Source: Yponomeuta sedellus
Taxonomy: Eukaryota > Arthropoda > Insecta > Lepidoptera > Yponomeutidae
Assembly: GCA_934045075.1 (NCBI GenBank)
Contig: OW203722.1
Span: 20,994,986-21,058,985, forward strand
Direction: 5' to 3'
DNA length: 64,000 bases
The notes under the pieces are model-generated. The model saw only the letters and a program-made list of their open reading frames with translations, had not been told where the DNA came from and ran no database searches. Positions within the stretch are counted from its first letter, which is position 1. Every line of letters begins with the position of its first letter. Of the stretch, positions 30,771 to 41,942 are shown piece after piece. Both the position numbers and the translations under genes were made by a program.

Positions 30771-31902
30771 CAGGCTTTTTTTTAACCTAGTTCCTGCACA
30801 AAATAAGTTGTTTATAGTACATTACACAACTAGGGTGGTAATACAAAAAAAGGCCGAGATCGCAGAAGTTTGCGGCCCGAGCTGCAAGCGAGGGACGTAA
30901 ATATGCAATCGAGAGCTTTCTTTATTACCTCCCGTGTTGTGTACATCTTTTTATGTCTACACTTGGCCAGAAAGCGGCTTTTTTCGTACGCGCAGCGTGC
31001 GGGAAAAGCCACTTTATTGCCAGGTGTGGCATAAAAGTTATTTATGGGTATCCATGTGATAGAAATTTTCTCTCTGGAACATTAAAAGGATATCTAATAG
31101 GTGTCTCAAATCAGATTTTTGTCTATCTGTACGCCTATTTTCATGCATATGAATTCAGCCGTTATTGCGTGATTGAGTAACAAACATCAAAATATCTTCA
31201 ACTAACTATGAGGTTTATAATATTACTAGGATTAATTCCAAGTCGATCGGCACTAGCTGGTCTGATTGGGAAGCTGCCACGAACTATAGTCAGAGGTGGA
31301 AATCTGTGATTAAGGCCCTACGCTTCCCTAGTAGGTAAGGACCGAAGAAGAATCATTTATATGTATTAAACATTGGCAACGTCTAGTCGAATGCAAAGTA
31401 ATTTGGTCAAGTTAGTTTTCGAGCCATGGGCATATACCTGGAAGAAGGAGACCTGAGAAACTAAAATTACCACAACTAGATAAATTTTGTGTTGTGGTTT
31501 GCCCAAATAGACTATTTGACAGGTTTCTGAAAACCAACTCAGATTTTTTGTTGGTGTTTTATAAGTGCTCAGAAACCGATAAAGTTTTAAATATTTTGTG
31601 TATATTTTCAAAAAGCAAATAAAAATTCATTTTTAAAATGAGCCGCCACAACGCTCTTGAGTAATATATCATGGCGTCGCATAGATGTTAGTGACGTCAC
31701 TGGTCAGTATGCAAACGCCGTTTTCGATGAAATTGCTACAGATACAAACTTATCTACTTTATCCTGTTTTTTTGCAGAAATGTTCGATTCTCAGTTTAGT
31801 TAACAATAAAACTGCTTTGGATACAAAATTATTAAGTTTATCCTGTTTTTTTACAGAAATTATCCAATTTTAGTTGCTGCCTTAAATCGTTTTTAAAATT
31901 CA
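30771..31902. other. No gene recognised
   Basis: Frames up to 81 codons have no known motif. A GCAAGCGAGGGACG-rich block near 30880 and GTACGCGCAGCGTGCGGG near 30985 look like eroded MITE pieces. Confidence 0.35.
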
Positions 31903-31912
31903 CAATTGATAC

Positions 31913-31956
31913 GAGGGTCGATACCCTTGTATGTTCCCACTGCGGGGGCACGGGTC
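31913..31956 (-). mobile_element. Family E SINE, 44-bp insertion with TSD
   Basis: Only the 3' end is present (minus: GTGCCCCCGCAGTGGG and CATACAAGGGT), flanked by CAATTGATAC at 31903-31912 and 31957-31966. A severely 5'-truncated retro-insertion. Confidence 0.8.
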
Positions 31957-31966
31957 CAATTGATAC

Positions 31967-32410
31967 AAATCCATATAATTCATACTTTTTTTTTCACCCT
32001 GTCATTCACTGTAATATTCACTGTAGCCTATTACCATTTCATTCAATTGACACGTTCGAAAAGCATGACCGAAGAAGATTTGTCAGTATTATACGCCCAG
32101 TTTCATAGCAATTTCATTAGGGCATTTGTCTCAACTGAATCAAAACGGCTAACAAACTGCAGTAATCAGTGCCCCAGCAGACGCGCCACGTCGACAATGC
32201 CTCTTGCACGTAATTAAATGTCCTGAATGTGGAATGAAGGCACGGAAAAGCTGTGTCGGGGACTACTCTGTAGCGTGCGGACGGTGGCTTTTTTCTGGGT
32301 GATTTTTATTTAGATCAATGACCCATTTTCAGCTCAAATTCACAGAGCGCTTCGTAGATGGCGCTTCTAAATGTGCAACATGGACACGTTTGTCAAATTT
32401 ATCTTCTTTG
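31967..32410. other. No gene recognised
   Basis: A 103-codon frame spanning 31906-32217 overlaps the SINE scrap and has no motif. Confidence 0.35.
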
Positions 32411-32655
32411 TCGTCATCGTCAGGCTATACTAGTCCACTGCTGGACATAGCCCTCCCCTAAAAGCACCACGTTGTGCTATCATAGGGGGTAATGCCCATA
32501 ATCCCCACGCTGGGCATGCGGGTTGGGGATCGCAGTTCGGTGGAATTGTACTGCAGGGGGCGCTGCTGCCCACCCCCTGGTTTGTGTCCCTTAGTCGCCT
32601 TTTACGACACCCGCGGGAAAAATTGGGTTCCCAATTCTTCCCGCGGGTGTCGTAA
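32411..32655 (-). mobile_element. Family G element with inverted head
   Basis: Minus-strand copy from the CATCGTCAGGCTATACTAG end to the CGCCTTTTACGACACCCG head (32624), followed by a short plus-strand repeat of the head (CAATTCTTCCCGCGGGTG). The same arrangement, inverted, is at 53995-54242. Confidence 0.7.
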
Positions 32656-33085
32656 ATTTTGCTTAACACAGATTAATTTTGACAGCCGAATTCCGTTTGT
32701 TCTATGACTACGCTGTAAGCGCCATCTAATTATTGCATTGTTAATTTATCGGCTCATTTCTAAAGTTATGAACTACAAGACAGGGCGGCTTGAAAACTTC
32801 TGACAGTAAGACCAGCCACTAGTCTTGCAAGCCTCTACCAATTCGGACTTGGCTCCGCAGTGGAGTATGGCCACCGGGATCGCAGTGCGGTGGATTTGCC
32901 TGGGGCGCTGCTGCCCACCCCCCGGCTTGCGTCCCTTAGTCGCCTTTTACGACACCCGTGGGAAGAATTTGGGTTGGTGCTATTAGGCCGACAGCACACA
33001 GCAAATTTATTTTACCACAGATTAATTTTGACAGCCGTTTTCCAGTTCTTTTATGGCCACGCCTGTATGCGCCATTTATGACTTA
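32656..33085. repeat. Composite repeat: segment X, family E piece, family G piece, segment X'
   Basis: Segment X (32660-32785; CAGATTAATTTTGACAGCCG) is followed by a family E middle part (32788-32876), a family G head in minus orientation (32880-32966) and a diverged segment X' (32995-33085). X and the family E part are repeated in inverted order at 53763-53990. Confidence 0.65.
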
Positions 33086-33194
33086 CTTTGTGAATTTGTG
33101 CTGAAAACGCTTCGGAAATACAGAGATCGTGATTTCAACGGTTACAGAAAAGAAATACGTAAAAATAAAAAAATAATAAAACATCATTAGATTT

Positions 33195-34283
33195 TTTTTT
33201 TAAAGCACTAACCCGCTGCCTGTACGTAATACAAAGACTATTGTAAAGAGGTTCGAAATTTCACTGATGCCGGTGAGTCACCCATTAGCTCAGTTGGAAA
33301 GAGCGCTGGCACGGATAGCCAGAGGTCACGGGTTCGAATCCCAGCATGGGTGGAATTTTTGGCCTCTAAATAGGTTTTTAAATATAACCTCATGCCTGTA
33401 ACGCAGAGGGTAGGTAGACACCAGGAACTGCCACTTTCCACGATCACTTCAAACTTCATTCAAACGTTGGTATGACCTATTGGTTGGTACAAACATATTG
33501 GTTTGACCAAAGAGAATTAATTCTCCTTGGTTTGACTAGAGAACAGAGTCGCCCATTAGCTCAGTTGGATAGAGCGCTGGCACGGATAGCCAGAGGTCGC
33601 GGGTTCGAATCCCGGCACGGGTGGAATTTTTAGCCTCTAAATAGGTTTTTAAAATTGTCCTTAGCACGGGTTAGTGCATTAAAAATAAAAATAGTATAAT
33701 CATGTGGGTACAGCGATATCATTCCATCGTTAAACCTAGCTGCAAAATAGGTAGTCGGGGCTGTAAGTGATGCAATCTACTTCAGCCAGATGTCGCTGCC
33801 TGTACGTAATACAGAGAATAATAGTGTAAAGAGGTTCGAAATTTCACTGATGCCGGTGAGTCACCCATTAGCTCAGTTGGATAGAGCGCTGGCACGGATA
33901 GCCAGAGGTCGCGGTTTCGAATCCCGGCGTGGGTGGAATTTTTAGCCTCTAAATAGGTTTTTAAAATTGTCCTTAGCACGGGTTAGTGCATTAAAAATAA
34001 AAATAGTATAATCATGTGGGTACAACGATATCATTCCGATGTTAAAACCTAACTGCAAAGTAGGTAGTCGGGGCTGTAAGAGGTGCAATCTACTTCAGCC
34101 AGCTGTCGCTGCCTGTACGTAATACAGAGAATAGTGTAAAGAGGTTCGAAATTTCACTGATGCCGGTGAGTCGCCCATTAGCTCAGTTGGATAGAGCGCT
34201 GGCACGGATAGCCAGAGGTCGCGGATTCGAATCCCGGCATGGGTGGAATTTTTTGTGTCTAAATAGGTTTTTAGAGAACAGAA
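33195..34283 (+). mobile_element. Family A SINE array, four plus-strand cores
   Basis: Cores at 33280-33352, 33551-33623, 33863-33935 and 34173-34245. The last three start 312 and 310 bp apart; the first interval (271 bp) has lost sequence and gained a short piece of a non-LTR 3' end (33390-33470, CATGCCTGTAACGCAGAGG). These use the TTAGCTCAGTTGGA and GAGGTCGCGG core variant, unlike the TTGGCTCAATTGG variant at 3.7 kb. Confidence 0.85.
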
Positions 34284-35155
34284 ACTAATTTATTGAAGTA
34301 CTGAGATAGTCAGTTCGTAATGTCGAGAGTAGCACCTGTGCTCGCGAAATAAAGGCATGGATAAGGCTGCGAAACACAAGTTAGACGCCGCTCCGTCGTG
34401 TTGTAAGGTTTCACTTGGGCGAAGTTAGCTTCTAATGGGAAAATGAATATTTTACGAGAATAATGAGGACATCAGAAGTCAAAAATTTATTTCTACGTGA
34501 ATAATTTACATTCTGTTCGTTGAATGTCACTGTACCTACAATGTTGGCCACTGCCTTTGAGTTTTATTGATAGTAGAGAATAAAGCAGATTAACAAGTAG
34601 GATGTATATACAAATATCATCATAAACTACCAATTGTATATTTATGAAACGCAGCCTCGTAATAATAATAACTATGCCTACGTCCCACTCCCAGACCCTC
34701 TCTCAGAGAGACAGTGTAAGGCTTAATCAGCACACGTGCCCACCACGTATTGCTAAAATGTCATTGTAGCGTAGCGATATTTTTCATCTATTTACAAACT
34801 AAGATCCAATGTTATCTGGTCGAAGTAATATGTATTTTGTGCTTTGGTTATGTAACTTTTCACGAATACATATTATGTGTACAATAACGAAATACCCACC
34901 AAACTTGTCGTACAATTATGTGGCTCAATATCATTGTCACGTATTAGGTATCCACTGGAATGCGGTACCCACTATGTGTGATACTCATATCTGTACGGCA
35001 AAACTAAGGAAACATTCCGCTTTCACACACAGATGTATAAGTGAAAAGTTACGTAATCAAGGCGCAGATAACAGAAGAATATTACTAAAGGTTCTGATTG
35101 ACTCTACCCCCGCGAATGACTCGACGCCCGCGAACTCTCCACATAATCAATTGCA
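34284..35155. other. No gene; family H trace
   Basis: A minus-strand family H piece is at 34668-34755 (TACGTCCCACTCCCAGACC, CACACGTGCCCACCACG). The open frame at 34809-35213 runs into a SINE and has no domain I recognise. Confidence 0.4.
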
Positions 35156-35326
35156 ACCCTGTATGTCCCCACTTCTGGGGCACGGGTATTTTCCTGCATT
35201 GCAGGAAGGTTAGGCCATACTCCACTAAGGGGGCCAAGTCCGGGTCGGTGGAGGATTGTAAGACAGTGGTGGTCCGTACTGTCAGAAGTTATCAAGCCAC
35301 CTACAAGGCCTCTTACTTGGCTTAAC
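35156..35326 (-). mobile_element. Family E SINE, 3' half
   Basis: Minus-strand copy from CCTGTATGTCCCCACTTC to GTTATCAAGCCACC and CTTGGCTTAAC. The 5S-like head is missing. Confidence 0.7.
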
Positions 35327-36093
35327 AAATAATAATAATAAAAAAATGCCACAATTTTATTACGATAAGGCCCCAGCGGCGATCCGAACGTTCAACGTTG
35401 GGTATATAATTAAATTTACATGTACGTGCAAAGGGTTGGGCTCGGTCCTGTATTAATTACTGTAAGTTATTAGTTTTCCGTATGTTGACGTCCAGCGCGT
35501 TGTGTGTATTGAGGCTTGAGGGGGCTGTTACGTCTGGCATGCTGTCTCGCTCGCACAATTGGACTACGTTATGTAAGAACAGATCAACCGACACTGTTAG
35601 AAATGAGAAAATGGTCTTCAAAGATTTCAAATTTAAAATAGTCGCTGTGTCTACATATTTAAGGTTAAGAGCATAATTTTTACTCTGAAGGTCTAGCTGT
35701 GTATATAGTTCATGGCAATTAAGAAAATATTGTGTTATGTAATTTACTTTTAAAACAATAGGCGTTTTTCCGCTTGATTCGTTATTGTATTAACGCTCTA
35801 TTCAGACTAATTTTATTAACAATAACGTACTATGCAACGATTATTGTTCTTTGATTCTTTAGTGCAATTTGTTTCGTTCGAAATAAAATGCGCGATAAGA
35901 TTATATCCACATATTTTAATAAAAAGTAGATAACTAGTCACTAAAACAAATGTTGTGCCATTCCTTAATCGAGCACAAAGTCACTAATTACGATAGATAC
36001 CTACTTGAACGAATTTAATAGTTTTATATACTTGAAAACAAAATATTTACTATTTAAAAAATATGCTGATAAACATCTTCTTCTTCTACTTCT
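35327..36093. other. AT-rich, no gene recognised
   Basis: A 64-codon frame at 35482-35676 has no motif. Confidence 0.35.
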
Positions 36094-37790
36094 TCTTCAG
36101 GCTATATTTTAGTCTACTGCTGGAAATAGCCCTCCCCTAACGAGCGCCATAGCGCCCTGTCTTCAGCTTGCCACATCCAGCATCTGCCGGCAGTTTTTCG
36201 CAGATCGCCATCCCACCTGGCTGGAGGGAGTCCTACGCCACGTTTGCTGAGTCACAGTCTCCACTCAAGAAGACTTTTACTTCAACGGTTGTCGGTTCTT
36301 CGCGAGATATGGCCAGCCCACTGCCACTTCAGGTCGCTGATTCTCAGAGCTATGTCGATAAATTTGGTTCTCTGTCGGATGCATTCGTTACGAATCCTAT
36401 CCTTCAGAGAAACTCCGAGCATAGCTCTCTCCAAAGCTCGCTGAGCGGCTTTGAATTGGTGGACCAGCCCTTTCGTGAGTGTCCATGTCTCGGCTCCGTA
36501 GGTCATCACAGGTAGGACGCACTGGTTGAAAACTTTCGTTTTCAAACTACGCCGAGTCTTCTCCAAAAAGACTTGGCGTAGTTTCCCAAACGCTGCCCAG
36601 CCCAGCCCAGCTGGATCATCCTTTTGGCCTCCCTCTCGAAATTGTTTTTACCTAACTGCAAAATCTGCCCGATGTAAGTGTATTCAGAAACGATTTCGAG
36701 AAGGTGAACTTGTACGTCGACGACCGGTACTGGATCAATGTGGCCATTGATATTTTAGTCAGCAACCCGAGATTCCCGCCGAAGGTTTGGATTTCCTGCC
36801 AGTTCGCTGCATTTTGCAGAACTTGATGCCCTTGTTCCTCAGAGATTCGACCTGATGGTGTAGGGTCTCGTCAGCGTCATCGGTGGGCGCCTAGGCAACA
36901 AATCTATCCCCGAGAAGCTGCTGGAACTTCTCAGTGCTGTCATGATTTGGATTGGACATCATCATCATCGGTCGGAGCGTGGACATCATCAGACGGTTTC
37001 TCTTAAGCTTCAAGTTGATATTCAGGGCGCCTCGGAGAAATCAGTGATCGGATCCGGTAATGAACCTGTTGATCACTGAGACATCTCTGAATATATGCTT
37101 GCTATCTGTCATGATGAAATCGATCTCATTTTTAGTCACAGTGTCGGGGCTTTGACATGTCCACTTCCTTTGAGGCTGTGTCTTGAAGAAAGAGTTCATC
37201 AAGAATAGTTCCTATTTCTCAAGGAAGTTGACAAGCATTTTCCCCCCGTGATTCCTGAATCCATAACCATGCGGGCCTATTCGGTACTCGTTGCCACTCT
37301 GGGTTCCCACCTTGCCATTAAATTCCCCCATAACAACGTCGAAGTGAGCCTTTGTGGGGTTATGTAAGGCTTTGGATATGTCTTCGTTCATATCCATATT
37401 GTTCCTTCGTTCATATTGTCGAGGTCGGTGCGTAAACCTGAATGACCTAATACTGTAACGCTTATACAGCCGAAGGATCAGGTATGTTCGACACACTGGA
37501 GATTTCTTCAACGTTGTTAGAAAAGGCCTTATTGACTAGGAAACCTACGCCACCCTGGGATGTTTTATCACCCTCGCGAAAGTAGAGAAGATGGCCCGAG
37601 AATTACGGTGTCCTCCCCTCTCTACGGACTTCACATAGCCCTAGAACATTTTATCTTCTCTAGCTCCACTTCCAACTGCGCTAGATTATGGTCAAGCCTC
37701 AAAGTGCGTCCGTTGAACGTTGCCATGCAGGGTCAGTTGTTTGTGGCAGCCTGAGGTAGCCTCGTGATTAGGCTAATGACACCCGCGGGA
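36094..37790 (-). pseudogene. RTE-type non-LTR retrotransposon, internally deleted and frameshifted
   Basis: Read on the minus strand. Near 37740 it starts with a GTTCAACGGACGCACTTTG region (ATFNGRTLR-like endonuclease start). The frame 37511-37212 has FDVVMGEFNGKVGT and GPHGYGFRNHGGKML, the active-site neighbourhood of an APE-type endonuclease. Around 37050-37100 a VSVI..F.GSDH-like motif ends the endonuclease. The frame 36566-36282 then carries TKVFNQCVLPVMTYGAETWT and RISDLKWQWAGHI of the RTE C-terminus. The reverse-transcriptase palm (YADD region) is missing between. The 3' end is GGGGAGGGCTATTTCCAGC and a GAAGAAG tail. Stops and frameshifts make it inactive. Confidence 0.8.
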
Positions 37791-37880
37791 AGTCTCATAA
37801 GCTTATAAAACTCTATTCCTCGTTTATACTTCACTAAATTTAATATCTCTTACCTTCTAATGTGGATCCAGTAACATTTA

Positions 37881-38083
37881 AACATAAACATTTACATACA
37901 GGCACATACATTGCTTCTGGCCCCACACTAGGATACCCTGTGTCGTGTGAACCAGAAACAACGACATCACAAACATGTAAACACCCAAGACCTGGGATTT
38001 TTTTTTGTTTCCAGCCGGGATTCAAACCCGGGACCTCTTGCATGGTAGGCAGATGCGCTACCGCTACGCCACAGAGGTCGTCA
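37881..38083 (-). mobile_element. Family B SINE, full length
   Basis: Minus-strand head with TGGCGTAGCGGTAGC and GGTTTGAATCCCGG, A run, body CTTGGGTGTTTACATG, tail AAATGTTTATGTT. Confidence 0.8.
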
Positions 38084-38690
38084 AAAAGAAAAAAAAACTC
38101 TTTCTAAAAATAACAATAATAACAAACTTCTAAAGCTCTGTTTATAGAATATGATAGACAAATAGCCTAAACATTCTTCGCGAATAGTTTAATACGTGAT
38201 AATGATGCTTTGCCACCCGCCCGCGCCGTCACTCGTCCGAAATCCCGAAATTGCATTAACGAATCAACAGCCAGACGATGGCGTTTGATCATCAATCAAG
38301 TGAAATATCGTATAGGTGATGATATGCCTTTACGAATAAAATGACATTTTTGGCTTGTGATTCGATATTGCGTTTTAAAAATGACTGAAATAACAAATCC
38401 TGGCGCACAATTCTTTAATACGTAACAAATTGATGTACAGGTTCTTACAAAGTTTAAACTGGCGCTTGCTTCAACCCCTTATTATAAGGTACTGGAAGTG
38501 ATTTTTGAAGAACAAAATAGCTGATTCATAACTTTGTTTTTTCGATTTTGTCGCTTCATTCGATCTTACATAACGCCGTCCAATTATTTTTTAGTGATTG
38601 GAAAAAAAATGTACACTTTTGCACTTTTGATCAATTTGGCGTGATAGATAATTAAAATACGGACCGTCCAGTCAGTGATTTGATTAGCAT
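38084..38690. other. No gene recognised
   Basis: No supported frame or repeat. Confidence 0.35.
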
Positions 38691-38702
38691 ATTCCTAGTT
38701 TT

Positions 38703-39073
38703 GTAGCGCTCGTGGCCTAGGTGAACCGAGTGATTGGAATCAATCACTTGGTTAAGCAACAACAGGCGCGGTCAAGTACAGGATGGGTGAGCGTCCCGTG
38801 ACTACCGCTAGTGGCATTTTTCCGAGCGCTTCCGTGCTTCGCAAGGCACGTTAAGCCGTTGGTGCCGGCTGTCATATAATGGCAGTCGTTAAGCCATATC
38901 AGAGGCCTTATGGGCGGCTTGATAACTTCTGACAGTTAGACCTGCCACTGTCTTACAATCCTCCACCAACTCGGACTTGGCCCCCGTGGTGGAGTATGGC
39001 CTAACATTTTTGCAATGCAGGTAGAGACCCGTGCCCCAGCAGTGGGGACATACAAAGTTTGATAACGATAACG
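38703..39073 (+). mobile_element. Family E SINE, full length with TSD
   Basis: 371 bp, TSD ATTCCTAGTTTT at 38691-38702 and 39074-39085. The 5S-like head (GAACCGAGTGATTGGAATC, GCAACAACAGGCGCGG, ACAGGATGGGTGAGCGTC) and the 3' part are complete; tail GATAACGATAACG. Confidence 0.9.
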
Positions 39074-39208
39074 ATTCCTAGTTTTAATTGGGGAAATTTG
39101 TTACTAAAATAATATACTTAATTTACTTAATACTTGATATTAAGTATATTAAGAAAATTTACTTTTTTATATTCTTTTTAATGCTCTATCCCGTGCTAAG
39201 GACAATTT

Positions 39209-39285
39209 TAAATACCTATTTAGAGGCTATAAGTTCCCCCCATGTCGGGACTCGAACCCGCGACCTCTGGCTAACCGTGCTTACC
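39209..39285 (-). mobile_element. Family A SINE fragment
   Basis: Left end and a partial minus core (CCATGTCGGGACTCGAACCC) after a tail fragment. Strongly diverged; ends in CTAACCGTGC. Confidence 0.65.
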
Positions 39286-39523
39286 GTGGTTTTTAAAATA
39301 ATCTTTTATTTTATTGAAAATATTGGTAATCTCTTTTTTTATAAATCTAAATCAGTGCGCTTTAAATGATTTTAATAATGTACTTCCCGTAATATCGTTA
39401 CATCTTTAATTATTTCATACTGTCGTCACGCTCATTATTTATACATTGAATTAGTATTAATATTGTTACTTCCTTGTAGAGTTGAAGAAGCGGAATTAAA
39501 AAGTCGGACATTAGCAAAATATA

Positions 39524-39865
39524 TTTTAAAAACCTAGGTATTTAGAGGCTTAAAATTCCACCCATGCCAGGATTCGAACCCGCGACCTCTGGCTATCCGT
39601 GCCAGCGCTCTATCCAACTGAGCTAATGGGCGACTCACCGGCATCAGTGAAATTTCGAACCTCTTTACACTATTCTCTGTATTATGTACAGGCAGCGACA
39701 TCTGGATGAGTCGCCCATTAGCTCAGTTGGATAGAGCGCTGGCACGGATAGCCAGAGGTCGCGGGTTCGAATCCCGGCATGGGTGGAAATTTTAGCCTCT
39801 AAATACCTAGGTTTTTAAAAATTGTCCTTAGCACGGGTTAGTGCATTAAAAATAAAAATAGTATA
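39524..39865. mobile_element. Family A SINE, inverted core pair with private marker
   Basis: Minus core 39559-39631 and plus core 39713-39785, TSD ATTAGCAAAATATA (39510-39523 and 39866-39879). Both outer edges carry the same extra bases: CCTAGGTATTTAGAGG at the left and CTCTAAATACCTAGG at the right. Other copies have CCTATTTAGAGG. The arms therefore share a private change. Confidence 0.9.
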
Positions 39866-39957
39866 ATTAGCAAAATATACCTATGTCGTCTGATTACAAC
39901 TTTGGGCTCAATAGTTTTTGGTTGTAAACGGTGGGCTTTCAGGCAGTAAGTAATAAA

Positions 39958-40125
39958 GCCAGGTTTTCACGGTCTTAGTGCGCTTGATCCAAGCGCGCCA
40001 TCCGAGTAAACTTATGCTTCTGATTGGCTATTTTGGTATGGTCACGAAAAACCGTCCAATCAGAAGCATTGGTTTACTCGGATGGCGCACTCGGTCCGAG
40101 CGTTCTAAGACCGTGAAAACGCGGC
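39958..40125. mobile_element. Foldback MITE with ~60-bp arms
   Basis: Arms contain TTTTCACGGTCTTAGTGCG / GTTCTAAGACCGTGAAAA and GCCATCCGAGTAAAC / GTTTACTCGGATGGC, and close with CTTCTGATTGG / CCAATCAGAAG. The flanks GTAATAAA (39950-39957) and ATAATAAA (40126-40133) may be an 8-bp TSD with one mismatch. Confidence 0.8.
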
Positions 40126-40133
40126 ATAATAAA

Positions 40134-40330
40134 TGTCGATGAAGCAAAAATCTTGAAGACCTAGCTGGTGCCCATGACTTCGTCTGCGCAGGATTTGTAT
40201 TTTGAGTAGCTTATATTGGCGTGGCGTGGAAAAGAAATAACATTATGACATTGAAATTATCACATAAATATTTTTTGGTCGCATTTGAAAAATAGAACAG
40301 CCTGAGAATATTGAGACGTTACAGTCGCAC
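40134..40330. other. No gene recognised
   Basis: Short interval without a supported feature. Confidence 0.3.
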
Positions 40331-40595
40331 TATAATATAATATAATATAATATAATATAATATAATATAATATAATATAATATAATATAATATAATATAA
40401 TATAATATAATATAATATAATATAATATAATATAATATAATATAATATAATATAATATAATATAATATAATATAATATAATATAATATAATATAATATAA
40501 TATAATATAATATAATATAATATAATATAATATAATATAATATAATATAATATAATATAATATAATATAATATAATATAATATAATATAATATAA
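40331..40595 (+). repeat. (TATAA)n microsatellite, 53 units, SINE tail
   Basis: 265 bp of pure pentanucleotide. It continues the 3' tail of the minus-strand family B copy at 40601-40800, so it is an expanded SINE tail. Its open frames on the minus strand are repeats of YYII and are not genes. Confidence 0.95.
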
Positions 40596-40600
40596 CAAAA

Positions 40601-40800
40601 CATAACATTTACATACAGGCACATACATTGCTTCTGGCCCCACACTAGGATACCTCGTGTCGTGGGAACCAGAAACAACGACATCACAAACATGTAAACA
40701 TCCAAGACCTGGGCTTTTTTTTTGTTCCCAGCCGGGATTCGAACCCGGGTCCTCTTGCATGGTAGGCAGACGCACTACCGCTATGCCACAGAGGTCGTCA
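40601..40800 (-). mobile_element. Family B SINE, full length
   Basis: Minus-strand head with TGGCATAGCGGTAGTGC and box B GGTTCGAATCC, A run, CTTGGATGTTTACATG body; tail leads into the (TATAA)n array. Confidence 0.85.
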
Positions 40801-41928
40801 AATACTGTAACTAAGCACTGCAGAGCCCTAATCATAAGGCTTATGTATAGGCCATAGATAGCTACTGCAGTTTCCTATATTTAACGATTTTTTTAAACAT
40901 TTCCATTGGCGTTTCCTTCAAACATTTCCTTCCTCGGCAGCGCAAGCCAGAATAGCTCGCAAATTTAGATAAGTAGATTTTTCTCTATTTACTTGACACT
41001 TATCGTCATATTTTGGACAATTCACACAATATCTTTTTAAATTGAAGTCTATGTCGTTTTCTGATGTAAAAGCCACACTATTGTAGAGTTTCATTAAAAT
41101 CCATTTACTAGTTTTTTTACGCGAAAGAGTGACAACCATCCATCCATACTTATAAATTTTTGCGTTTATGATTTTAGTAGAATATTGCACAATAGATTTA
41201 CCACCAAACGAGTGTTGTAATATTTACATGTAAATTTTGGTTTTTAAAAAAAACAATTATTTATTTATTGAGTAAAGAATAAGAAAATTTAAAGTATGTT
41301 TTTTCAAAAGCACCTACCTTTTATTCTATTTCGCCAGTGCTGCGTATTTTTCGCAACTACTTAGTATTCTAAAAGTGGTAAGGGACCATCCCTAATAGGT
41401 AAAGGGCAAATCGATTTTTGTTTCACAAATATTGTCTTAGGATTCTACATCACTTTGAAGGGTACTGTTATTATAGTAAAGACTTGCTTCTTATGAATTG
41501 AATTACAATTACATACATACTTCGGGCTGGTTTCTGAATTGATAATTTCAGTGAGTAAATACGCTCTAGTTAACTATTTAGCGAAATGCTCAATTCAGAA
41601 ATAAACTCACGCCTGCATACTCGAGGGGTAGGCAAGGACACTTCTTCAACATTTATTATACATTTGTAACCCTGTATGTACTAAGAAGCAAAATAAATGA
41701 ATAAAGTATTATTATTATTTATTAGTCGTCGTGCGCACGCCGGCTTCTGTTGCTTTAAGAATTACAGTTATTATTAGTTTTTCATTACACAAAATAAATT
41801 GTACTACTTAACTATGTAATTTTCTACAAGTCAACCCGTAGGAGGCTCAACTCGTGATACTTCGACTTAGAATTTAGATTCAAGGTGTCGAAACGGAAAA
41901 TAAAATAATTTTAAAGTATATATAATAT
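40801..41928. other. No supported gene
   Basis: A 90-codon minus frame (40918-41190) with YGWMVVTLSRKKTSKW and two Cys pairs (CVNCPKYDDKC) might be an eroded transposon protein, but I cannot name it. The stretch CTCACGCCTGCATACTCGAG near 41610 resembles the non-LTR 3' end at 50.4 kb. Confidence 0.3.
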
Positions 41929-41942
41929 AATATATTTTATTT

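Noticed and set aside
33195..34283. CRISPR array from regularly spaced repeats
   Set aside because: The genome is eukaryotic and the repeated units are ~310-bp SINE copies with alike intervening sequence, not short repeats with unique spacers.
34809..35213. 134-codon plus-strand frame
   Set aside because: Its end runs into a family E SINE and the rest has no recognisable domain.
36168..36515. 115-codon plus-strand frame over the RTE copy
   Set aside because: It is the antisense shadow of the RTE C-terminal coding region.
40260..40835. 191-codon minus-strand frame
   Set aside because: It is a translation of the (TATAA)n array and family B SINE; the residues are repeats of YYII.
40918..41190. 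90-codon minus-strand frame with two Cys pairs
   Set aside because: Might be a transposon protein fragment, but I could not match it to a named family, so no product is assigned.
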